Part shown: positions 34,393-39,342 of the stretch, piece by piece
How the letters are laid out: each line of letters starts with the position of its first letter
Position numbering within the stretch: the stretch's first letter is position 1
From: Bacteroidota bacterium
GTDB taxonomy: Bacteria > Bacteroidota > Bacteroidia > Flavobacteriales > Schleiferiaceae
Assembly (NCBI GenBank): GCA_003045865.1
Contig: PZPB01000019.1
Coordinates: 1-39,342, forward strand
Reading direction: 5' to 3'
Length of the DNA: 39,342 nt
Notes under the pieces: model-generated
What the model was told of the DNA's origin: nothing
Seen by the model: only the letters and a program-made list of their open reading frames with translations
Databases searched by the model: none
Program-made: the position numbers and the translations under genes

Positions 34393-35663
34393 GCCTGATA
34401 AGTTACCTTCCACACTCTGCCTTCGCGCGAATCGAGAATATAGAGCGCTCCCGCTTGATCTACCGCTAAACCGCAGGGTCTATATTTCGCATCTGCCGGC
34501 GAACTAGGATCGTCGCTTGCACCCGCAAAACCCGCAGCAAAACTGGTATAGCCACTTATTGGATCATTACCCGAGAAAGGCACAAATACCACACGGTAGC
34601 CTTGTTGGGGAAAAGGCGCTCTATTCCAGCTGCCGTGAAAAGCGATAAAAGCACCACCTTTATAACTTACAGGAAATTGATTGCCTTGGTAAAATTCGAG
34701 CGCATTGGGAGCCCAGTGACCTGGGAAACCCATTAAAGGATAATCTGCATTTACACAGCGACCAATGCTGTCGCTATTACCACCGTATTCGGGATTGAGA
34801 AATTTAGTACGTTTCTTCCAATCGAAATAGCAATAAGGCCAGCCGAAATCAGAATCGGGCTCAATTCTTAAAAACTCTTCCGCGGGTTGCTCCGAGCTTT
34901 CCTTTTCACTGTAAATGTCTGGCCAAAATTCATGTAATTGATCGCGCCCATGCTGCATGGCGTAAAGCTTTTGGTCTTTGGTATTGTAGGTAATACCCAC
35001 CGCATGCCTGATGCCCGTAGCGTAGCGCTTTCCATCAGCGAAAGTTTGATTTAATTTACTGGCACTAAATTTCCAAATCCCACCCGACGTTTCTAAAAGT
35101 GGACAAGGATCTTGCCCTACCACGCCTGGCTGACGATCGGGATCTTGACAAGCATTAGAGGGTGCGCCAATGGTTACATACATGCTGTCTTGTACATCAA
35201 AAGCCAAAGGCTTGGCCGCATGCTGATTTTGACTCGGTAGGGTTAAAACCAATTCACGTTCGCCAGTAGGAACCAATTCGTTACCCTTAAAAGCGCGACG
35301 AAAAACCTGTTCATTCGTACTAAAATACAAGTAGTTATTATGCACCTTTATGCCTGTTCCTCCGGCAAGTTCTTCAAAATACTCGGTAATATCCACCTTT
35401 CCATCGGCATTGGTATCGCGCATGGCTACAATGGATTTCCCCTCTTCGCCTACTGCCAAACGAGCATAAATATCACCCGCTTTCCCAATGGCTAAATGTC
35501 TTCCAGCGCCTAAGTTATCGGCATAAATTTCCGCCTTAAAACCTTCAGGAACAGTTATACCCGCAGAATTTTCCTGGGTGGATATCTGTGTATCCGTGGC
35601 TGGCGCATCATTTTTACAAGCTATTGTCGCTAAGGAAAAAAGGAAAAAGGCTAGTTTACGCAT
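34389..35663 (-). CDS. PQQ-dependent sugar dehydrogenase-type lipoprotein (sorbosone/glucose dehydrogenase family)
   Basis: 424 residues from ATG 35663: MRKLAFFLFSLATIACKND, lipobox ATIAC. A start at 35699 would add 12 residues before the signal. The body is a six-bladed beta-propeller of the soluble glucose/L-sorbosone dehydrogenase type: ITVPEGFKAEIYADNLG at the front, RHAVGITYNTKDQKLYAMQHGRDQL, FGWPYCYFDW, LMGFPGHWAPNALEFY, FIAFHGSWNRAP and GLAVDQAGALYILDSREGRVWKV. Such enzymes oxidise sugars in the periplasm with PQQ as cofactor, but PQQ synthesis genes are not in the window and the substrate is unknown. Confidence 0.82.
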   Translation of the reverse strand: MRKLAFFLFSLATIACKNDAPATDTQISTQENSAGITVPEGFKAEIYADNLGAGRHLAIGKAGDIYARLAVGEEGKSIVAMRDTNADGKVDITEYFEELAGGTGIKVHNNYLYFSTNEQVFRRAFKGNELVPTGERELVLTLPSQNQHAAKPLAFDVQDSMYVTIGAPSNACQDPDRQPGVVGQDPCPLLETSGGIWKFSASKLNQTFADGKRYATGIRHAVGITYNTKDQKLYAMQHGRDQLHEFWPDIYSEKESSEQPAEEFLRIEPDSDFGWPYCYFDWKKRTKFLNPEYGGNSDSIGRCVNADYPLMGFPGHWAPNALEFYQGNQFPVSYKGGAFIAFHGSWNRAPFPQQGYRVVFVPFSGNDPISGYTSFAAGFAGASDDPSSPADAKYRPCGLAVDQAGALYILDSREGRVWKVTYQA

Positions 35664-35714
35664 GCTGGTATTTTTTACAAACTTAGCATCTTTAAGCACA
35701 AAGCAGAGTTCAAT

Positions 35715-36285
35715 TATATACTTCTACTAAAGCGTTTTAAAATAAGCTCTAAATCCTTAGGCTTAAAAGGCTTCATAATAAAATCATATTCACCACATTA
35801 AGAAGATAATTAGAAGAGTGCTCACTAATTTCCACTAAATCAAGCTGCTCTTTGCTCAATTCCGTATTGCGCATCAAATGCAAGGTGCCATTAATTCCGT
35901 TTAATGGAGTTCTAATTTCATGACTCATATTGGCCAAAAACGGCGCTTTTCCTGGTGCTTATTTTTGAGGCCTTATCTCGTTCTGAAAGCAAATTTTCCT
36001 GCGAACGCATCTGCCGACGAGCGAAATTATTCCAGTTAGAAACTAAATTAGAGAGGGGCCAAGCACTGCTATAAATTGGCCTTATGGGCTCGCTGAAATT
36101 CTTTTCCAGCATAGCTAAAACCTGCCAACTGAGCCACAGTAAAAGCAACAATTGCAAGGAAAGGAAGAGAGTAACAAACTCTAAATTAACATTTTGCGAA
36201 AGCCATTTTACTTGAACAGTAACTAATGCCAGCATTAGCACCCACAATAAGCCCCAAATCTTTGCCCCTTCTTCTTTAGCAGATA
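35715..36285 (-). pseudogene. Remnant of a hybrid sensor histidine kinase/response regulator
   Basis: Reading the minus strand, a two-helix membrane region (MLALVTVQVKWL..., FVTLFLSLQLLLLLWLSW) and linker run from about 36285 to 35960. A frameshift near 35955 is needed to enter the next frame, which reads [20 protein letters not shown], a perfect HisKA H-box. This continues to NYLLNVVN near 35800 and then, in a third frame, jumps to [19 protein letters not shown], the end of a receiver domain, stopping at 35715. The ATPase domain and most of the receiver are missing. So the gene has a frameshift plus a large internal deletion and cannot make a working kinase. The N-terminal start is unclear. 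Confidence 0.8.
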
Positions 36286-36416
36286 CATTTGGTTTGTTCT
36301 ATCTATGCTCAAAACTTTAAAGTAGATTTGCCCAAGGCTAAAAACCTGCGTTGAACGTAATTCATGTCACTTCCCACTATTTTCAATCCCAACATCTTTG
36401 CGGTCTAGAAAAACAA

Positions 36417-36620
36417 ATGATTAAGTCCTTCATTACAAGCAACAAATTCGCCTTTATTGGAACCGCAGTAGGTTTATTGGTAGGCTATATTTACTACCAG
36501 CAAATTGGCTGTGTAGATGGCTGCACCATTACCGGAGACCCTCTAAACTCTAGCCTTTACGGCGCCTTAATGGGCGGCATTGCTTTAAGTATGTTGGATG
36601 CTAAAAAGAAAGAAAAATGA
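36417..36620 (+). CDS. Small DUF6132-like membrane protein
   Basis: 67 residues from ATG 36417 (MIKSFITSNKFAFIGTAVG). Two membrane helices flank a cysteine motif: LLVGYIYYQQIGCVDGCTITGDPLNSSLYGALMGG. The pattern GCxxGxCxIT.NP is typical of the DUF6132 family, often next to rhodanese genes in Bacteroidota. The first gene of a three-gene cluster; its TGA stop overlaps the rhodanese ATG by 4 nt (ATGA), so translation is coupled. Two -7-like boxes, TAGATTTG at 36323 and CATCTTTG at 36393, could drive it. Confidence 0.8.
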   Translation: MIKSFITSNKFAFIGTAVGLLVGYIYYQQIGCVDGCTITGDPLNSSLYGALMGGIALSMLDAKKKEK

Positions 36621-36901
36621 ATATTCAAGATCTAATTAATGCCGGAAAAGGCACAGTGGTAGATGTACGCTCACGCGGCGAGTTTATGGGTGGTAATGTA
36701 GCCGAGTCGGTTAATATCCCCCTCGATGAAATTACCCATCGCATCGATGATGTTAAAGCTCTGGAAATGCCCCTAATTCTAGTTTGCGCCAGTGGTGGTC
36801 GCAGCGGAATGGCCGAGCAATTTTTAAGCGCCCAAGGCCTAGAATGCTATAATGCCGGCTCTTGGTTGAACGTAAATTATATGCAAGCGCAAAAAGTTTA
36901 A
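36617..36901 (+). CDS. Rhodanese-like single-domain protein
   Basis: 94 residues. A single rhodanese fold with the entry motif TVVDVRSRGEFMGGNVAESVNIPLDEI and the active-site loop LVCASGGRSGMAEQFL, where Cys carries persulfide sulfur. No signal peptide, so cytoplasmic. With its membrane-protein neighbours it probably belongs to sulfur or thiosulfate handling; the acceptor is unknown. Confidence 0.9.
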   Translation: MNIQDLINAGKGTVVDVRSRGEFMGGNVAESVNIPLDEITHRIDDVKALEMPLILVCASGGRSGMAEQFLSAQGLECYNAGSWLNVNYMQAQKV

Positions 36902-36907
36902 ATTCGT

Positions 36908-36936
36908 GGCGCCCCCTTTTGGCGCCCCTATTTTTT
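36908..36936 (+). terminator. Terminator-like hairpin inside the rhodanese cluster
   Basis: Two GGCGCC palindromes (36908-36913 and 36921-36926) pair across a 7-nt loop, followed by CCTATTTTTT. The T run ends directly before the ATG of the next gene at 36937, so full termination would leave that gene without a transcript. Attenuation, or a hairpin near the start codon, is more likely. Confidence 0.7.
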
Positions 36937-37191
36937 ATGAATTATAAAGAACAAGTATTAAGCACTGTTTTCCGCACTTCCTGGAGTTTCAGTCGTTGGT
37001 TAAGACTGGGAATTGGACTGGCCATTGCCTACAGCGCCTACCGCGACGAAAACGGATTGGTGGCCGGTTTTGCCTTCTTTCTAATTCTCCAAGCCCTAAG
37101 TAACACCGGTTGCGCGGGCGGCCAATGCGCCATACCCAGCAGCTACGAAGCGGAAAACACCAAAGAACTAAAGGCCGACAAACCCAATTAA
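36937..37191 (+). CDS. Small DUF2892-like membrane protein with cysteine motif
   Basis: 84 residues from ATG 36937. Two helices (WLRLGIGLAIAYSAYR and LVAGFAFFLILQALSN) are followed by TGCAGGQCAIPSSY, a Cys-x4-Cys pair at the membrane edge. It resembles the DUF2892/YgaP-type membrane part that accompanies rhodanese domains, here as a separate protein. The charged tail has no motif. Likely partner of the rhodanese in the same cluster. Confidence 0.75.
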   Translation: MNYKEQVLSTVFRTSWSFSRWLRLGIGLAIAYSAYRDENGLVAGFAFFLILQALSNTGCAGGQCAIPSSYEAENTKELKADKPN

Positions 37192-37211
37192 GTCCTTATC
37201 TTTTTCATACT

Positions 37212-37239
37212 AATCCCTCCTTTGCGAGGGATTTTTTTT
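37212..37239 (+). terminator. Terminator of the rhodanese cluster
   Basis: ATCCCTC (37213-37219) pairs with GAGGGAT (37226-37232), 6-nt loop, then a run of eight T. Confidence 0.9.
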
Positions 37240-37240
37240 A

Positions 37241-37390
37241 GGGTACCGGCCGGGCTATTCGTTCCAAGTCCTCACCTACTCGCCGCTTCTTTAAGCCCTG
37301 CGGTGGCTTCCGCCTCCTCGTGGCAAAAAAAGCAGGCTCCTAGGCTGCGGGCTTTCCACTGCTATCCCTGGTACGGGGCCGCGATCTAAA
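37241..37390. other. GC-rich non-coding element
   Basis: A block of clearly higher GC than its surroundings, from GGTACCGGCCGGGCTATTCG to CTATCCCTGGTACGGGGCC. It contains paired-looking pieces (AAGCCC with GGGCTT; GCGG-tggctt-CCGC). No convincing coding frame. From memory it resembles a degenerate intergenic element seen in other Flavobacteriia (CGGGCTATTCG... GGGCTTTCC...GCTATCCCT), which I cannot confirm here. Confidence 0.4.
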
Positions 37391-37420
37391 CTTCAAAACC
37401 GTTCCGCCAAGCAAAATCTC

Positions 37421-37650
37421 TTTAAAAATGACAAGCAATTGAGTAAACGTCAAAATGCTCCATACCTCATAAGTCTTAGGAAGGGGCAAAACCAAAGCAC
37501 CCCATATTTACCATAAATAACCGTAACCAATATTAAAGATACTGTGGCTACCGTTTTACTGGAAACCGGCACCGGTATAGACCGTGAGGATGAGTACATC
37601 ACCCTTGAAAAAGAAAAGGGTAAATAGAAAGTGAAAAAAGTGTTTTACCG
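37421..37650 (+). pseudogene. Degraded copy of the NTF2-like gene at 38275-38757
   Basis: The stretch aligns with the 3' half of the intact gene (about 38500-38740). Identical runs include AACGTCAAAATGCTC, GTGGCTACCGTTTTACTGG (one difference) and GTGAAAAAAGTGTTTT. In the frame of the intact gene it reads VATVLLETGTGIDRDEDEYITLEKEKGK, then TAG where the intact gene has a Trp codon. The 5' half with signal peptide is missing and small indels occur near 37450. Confidence 0.85.
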
Positions 37651-37724
37651 AGCTAAACAACAAATCCTTCTTAATCTCTTAAAGAAAGGCTGTCTGCCAA
37701 AAGGGTCTTTTCTTGGTTGAGTAC

Positions 37725-37970
37725 TTATCTTTTTCTTCCTTCCATTTTTAAATATAAACGCTCAACCTTTTCTCTCGCCCAAGGGGTTCTTCTTAAAAAC
37801 TTAAGGCTCGATTTTATAGAAGGATTACTCTTAAAACAATTTATATTAATTCGCATAGAAAGATCCTCCCAGCCTAAGCTTTCCACCAAACTTTCTAAGA
37901 TATCCGCTAGTTTAACTCCGTGTAAAGGATTGTTGATTTGCTCATTTTTAGCTTGGTCGTCTTTTTCCAT
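37725..37970 (-). CDS. VF530-family (DUF2132) small protein
   Basis: 81 residues from ATG 37970 ([29 protein letters not shown]). Highly typical of the VF530 family: [11 protein letters not shown]-like [37 protein letters not shown]. The family has a small helical fold proposed to bind DNA; its function is not established. A longer start at 38036 would add non-conserved residues. It is flanked by decayed DNA on one side. Confidence 0.88.
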   Translation of the reverse strand: MEKDDQAKNEQINNPLHGVKLADILESLVESLGWEDLSMRININCFKSNPSIKSSLKFLRRTPWAREKVERLYLKMEGRKR

Positions 37971-38274
37971 ACAAGCGAGATTACAAAAATTATGTGGTCT
38001 TAATAATCCGAGCAATTGAATACTCGTGAAAAGCAAAGATTGGAAGCTGTAAAAGTAAAGATGTTTATCCTATCAAACTATAAACTCTTTCGGAGTCACC
38101 ACATTCACGTTAATAGATAGAGACTCCCGAGCTTAGTTGAACTCACGTCTTAACCTTTAGAGTCCACCATTCACCGACTCGTCCCTACCAATTAAAAGGC
38201 TTTAAGCTTTCTTTAACAGCTCTTTACCAATGCCTTACCTAGTTTAGCCAAACGAAAACAAACATAAAAACATC
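37971..38274. other. Intergenic region before the NTF2-like gene
   Basis: 304 nt with no supported gene, repeat or terminator. A weak -7-like TAGTTTAG near 38239 may serve the downstream gene. Confidence 0.4.
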
Positions 38275-38757
38275 ATGAAAAAGTTATCATTTTTAGCCCT
38301 AGCGGCCGGCCTAAGTATTAGCAGCAGCGTTTTTGCAAACCACCCTGGCAACGAAGAAATTCAACTTCCCATTTACATTATCTCGGCTGCGGAAGATGGT
38401 GAACCAGGTACCACTTTAGAAAATACGGTGCGAACCTATATCGAGAACTACCACGAAGGTGACTACCAAGAAATGATGAGCGTTTTGCACAAAGACTTTA
38501 CCAATCAGGGTTTAAACCACGACGGAAAATTAAGTGAACGTCAAAATGCTCAAGACTTAAAACGTCTAATGCAGGGTCAAAACCAAACCGCCCCCGAACT
38601 ACAAGAAAACATAATTACCGTAACTGGTATTGAAGATAATGTAGCTACCGTTTTACTGGAAACTGGCACCGATGTAGCCCGTTGGAATGAGTACATTACC
38701 CTAGAAAAAGAAAACGGTATATGGAAAGTGAAAAAAGTGTTTTGGAGTTTTAAATAA
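38275..38757 (+). CDS. Exported NTF2-like (lumazine-binding-type) protein
   Basis: 160 residues: signal peptide MKKLSFLALAAGLSISSSVFA, then an NTF2-like domain starting LENTVRTYIENYHEGDYQEMMSVLHKDF. The remainder (ITVTGIEDNVATVLLETGTD, YITLEKENGIWKVKKVFWSF) follows the pattern of the putative lumazine-binding/DUF4440-like group. Such proteins are often stand-alone and of unknown function. A partial pseudogene copy lies 0.85 kb upstream. Confidence 0.8.
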   Translation: MKKLSFLALAAGLSISSSVFANHPGNEEIQLPIYIISAAEDGEPGTTLENTVRTYIENYHEGDYQEMMSVLHKDFTNQGLNHDGKLSERQNAQDLKRLMQGQNQTAPELQENIITVTGIEDNVATVLLETGTDVARWNEYITLEKENGIWKVKKVFWSFK

Positions 38758-38781
38758 AAGCTTCCCTGCTTATTCCCCAGC

Positions 38782-38810
38782 AAGGTCATCTGAAAAGATG
38801 GCCTTTTTTT
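38782..38810 (+). terminator. Terminator after the NTF2-like gene
   Basis: AAGGTCATC (38782-38790) pairs with GATGGCCTT (38797-38805), one G-T pair, 6-nt loop, then seven T. Confidence 0.9.
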
Positions 38811-38827
38811 GTGGGGTTTTTCTAAAG

Positions 38828-39028
38828 CTATTTGAAGTGCTGGTCTTCATGCCATTCTTTTGGGTTGTTGATGATATAATCTGAAACCTCTTTTAAAGAG
38901 CTATCATCCCAAATAATCTGATCATAAAACCGAGACTGCCAAGCGAATTTGTCATTAATCTTGCGCGCTTCAAATGTTACTCGACCTTTATACCTTCTAA
39001 TAATCGTTGACAATTTATCTTCTAACAT
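38828..39028 (-). pseudogene. C-terminal fragment of a Y1 (IS200-like/REP-associated) transposase
   Basis: 66 residues containing LSTIIRRYKGRVTFEARK, FAWQSRFYDQIIWDDSSLKEV and DYIINNPKEWHED, which is the C-terminal part of REP-associated Y1 transposases (TnpA-REP). The N-terminal two thirds with the HUH metal-binding motif are absent, and the preceding DNA does not continue it. The fragment therefore cannot catalyse transposition and is a mobile-element relic. Confidence 0.8.
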
Positions 39029-39033
39029 TGGGT

Positions 39034-39147
39034 TTAAAAAGAGTATAAAACAAAGGAAAAGCTCAAGCCAATCCCAATGCCCGCGAGAAAACGCGTCGGA
39101 GAAATTTTAATATTGGTATTTTCTTTGGCGAGAAATCTTTTTGCCAT
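39034..39147 (-). CDS. Possible small membrane protein or truncated gene start
   Basis: A 37-codon frame from ATG 39147, MAKRFLAKENTNIKISPTR then a hydrophobic helix FLAGIGIGLSFSFVLYSF and stop. It ends 5 nt before the transposase fragment. It could be the N-terminus of a larger protein cut off when the element arrived. Weak support; the rest of the 314-nt right end holds nothing I recognise. Confidence 0.25.
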   Translation of the reverse strand: MAKRFLAKENTNIKISPTRFLAGIGIGLSFSFVLYSF

Positions 39148-39342
39148 AGAAGGGCTTTCCAAGTTTATTTAAAAGAATTGGGTTTCGTTACTCTAATAAA
39201 GTCTGAAAAATAAAAAAACCATCTCCAAATTTGGCAATAAACTCCGAAGCTTTTCTCGATTTCAAGATGCTTGCCTTTTCCGTTCTTGCTTATGCTTTCT
39301 TGTTGTTTTGATAAACCTGTATCTCAAATCATCATAAACCAA

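Noticed and set aside
37971-38274. Possible tRNA-like or small RNA sequence before the NTF2-like gene.
   Set aside because: No cloverleaf, T-loop consensus or terminator could be drawn; only a weak promoter-like box is visible.

Overview
The window looks like chromosomal DNA from a member of Bacteroidota, most likely order Flavobacteriales. The evidence is the gene content (two proteins with C-terminal type IX secretion sorting domains, a carboxypeptidase-regulatory-like TonB receptor, many Bacteroidota-type lipoproteins, SDR-type threonine dehydrogenase), the promoter style (repeated -7 elements of the TAnnTTTG kind, short leaders, little Shine-Dalgarno signal), and the order rplM-rpsI-rpsB-tsf-pyrH-frr. 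No rRNA, tRNA or CRISPR array was found.

Layout. 1-6.5 kb: partial NAD-dependent epimerase and tyrS on divergent strands, a secreted protein, a LuxE-like acyl-protein synthetase divergent from a lipoprotein, and a Na/phosphate cotransporter with a PhoU-like tail. 6.5-10 kb: a 1124-residue T9SS surface protein with an internal tandem duplication. 10-16.2 kb: an apparent phosphate-response block: TonB receptor, beta-helix lipoprotein, and a PhoB/PhoR-type two-component system. The lipoprotein and phoB each have an 11-bp-period TTAACA-type direct repeat upstream, like a PhoP/PhoB box. 16.2-19 kb: glycosyltransferase, trmB, an alkyltransferase-like protein, rsmI. 19-23.3 kb: frr, pyrH, tsf, rpsB, rpsI, rplM, all on the minus strand. 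23.4-28.8 kb: T9SS M43 metalloprotease, an intergenic region with a 74-nt direct repeat, polA. 29-34.4 kb: membrane metallophosphoesterase, two paralogous lipoproteins, threonine dehydrogenase, an Nramp-related transporter. 34.4-37.2 kb: PQQ-type sugar dehydrogenase lipoprotein, the wreck of a hybrid histidine kinase, and a small sulfur-type cluster (DUF6132-like, rhodanese, DUF2892-like). 37.2-39.3 kb: a decaying region with a GC-rich element, a pseudogene copy of a nearby NTF2-like gene, a VF530-family gene, the intact NTF2-like gene, and a truncated Y1/REP-associated transposase.

The main unexplained signal is a conserved element of about 35 bp, TAATTTTA-N2-(T/C)CG(A/G)(A/G)CT-N3-G/C-TTT(A/G), found at five intergenic sites (3.2, 20.3, 29.0, 32.9 and 33.1 kb). 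It is always oriented towards a start codon 50-95 nt downstream. Two copies share 22 identical bases. It may be a shared operator or promoter class, with pyrH, the Nramp-like transporter, threonine dehydrogenase, the metallophosphoesterase and a secreted protein as targets. The second strong signal is the pair of Pho-box-like repeats.

Genes are tightly packed: four convergent pairs overlap at their stop codons (4 nt or 14 nt), and one divergent pair has directly abutting start codons. All functional calls come from reading motifs by eye; no database search was run.
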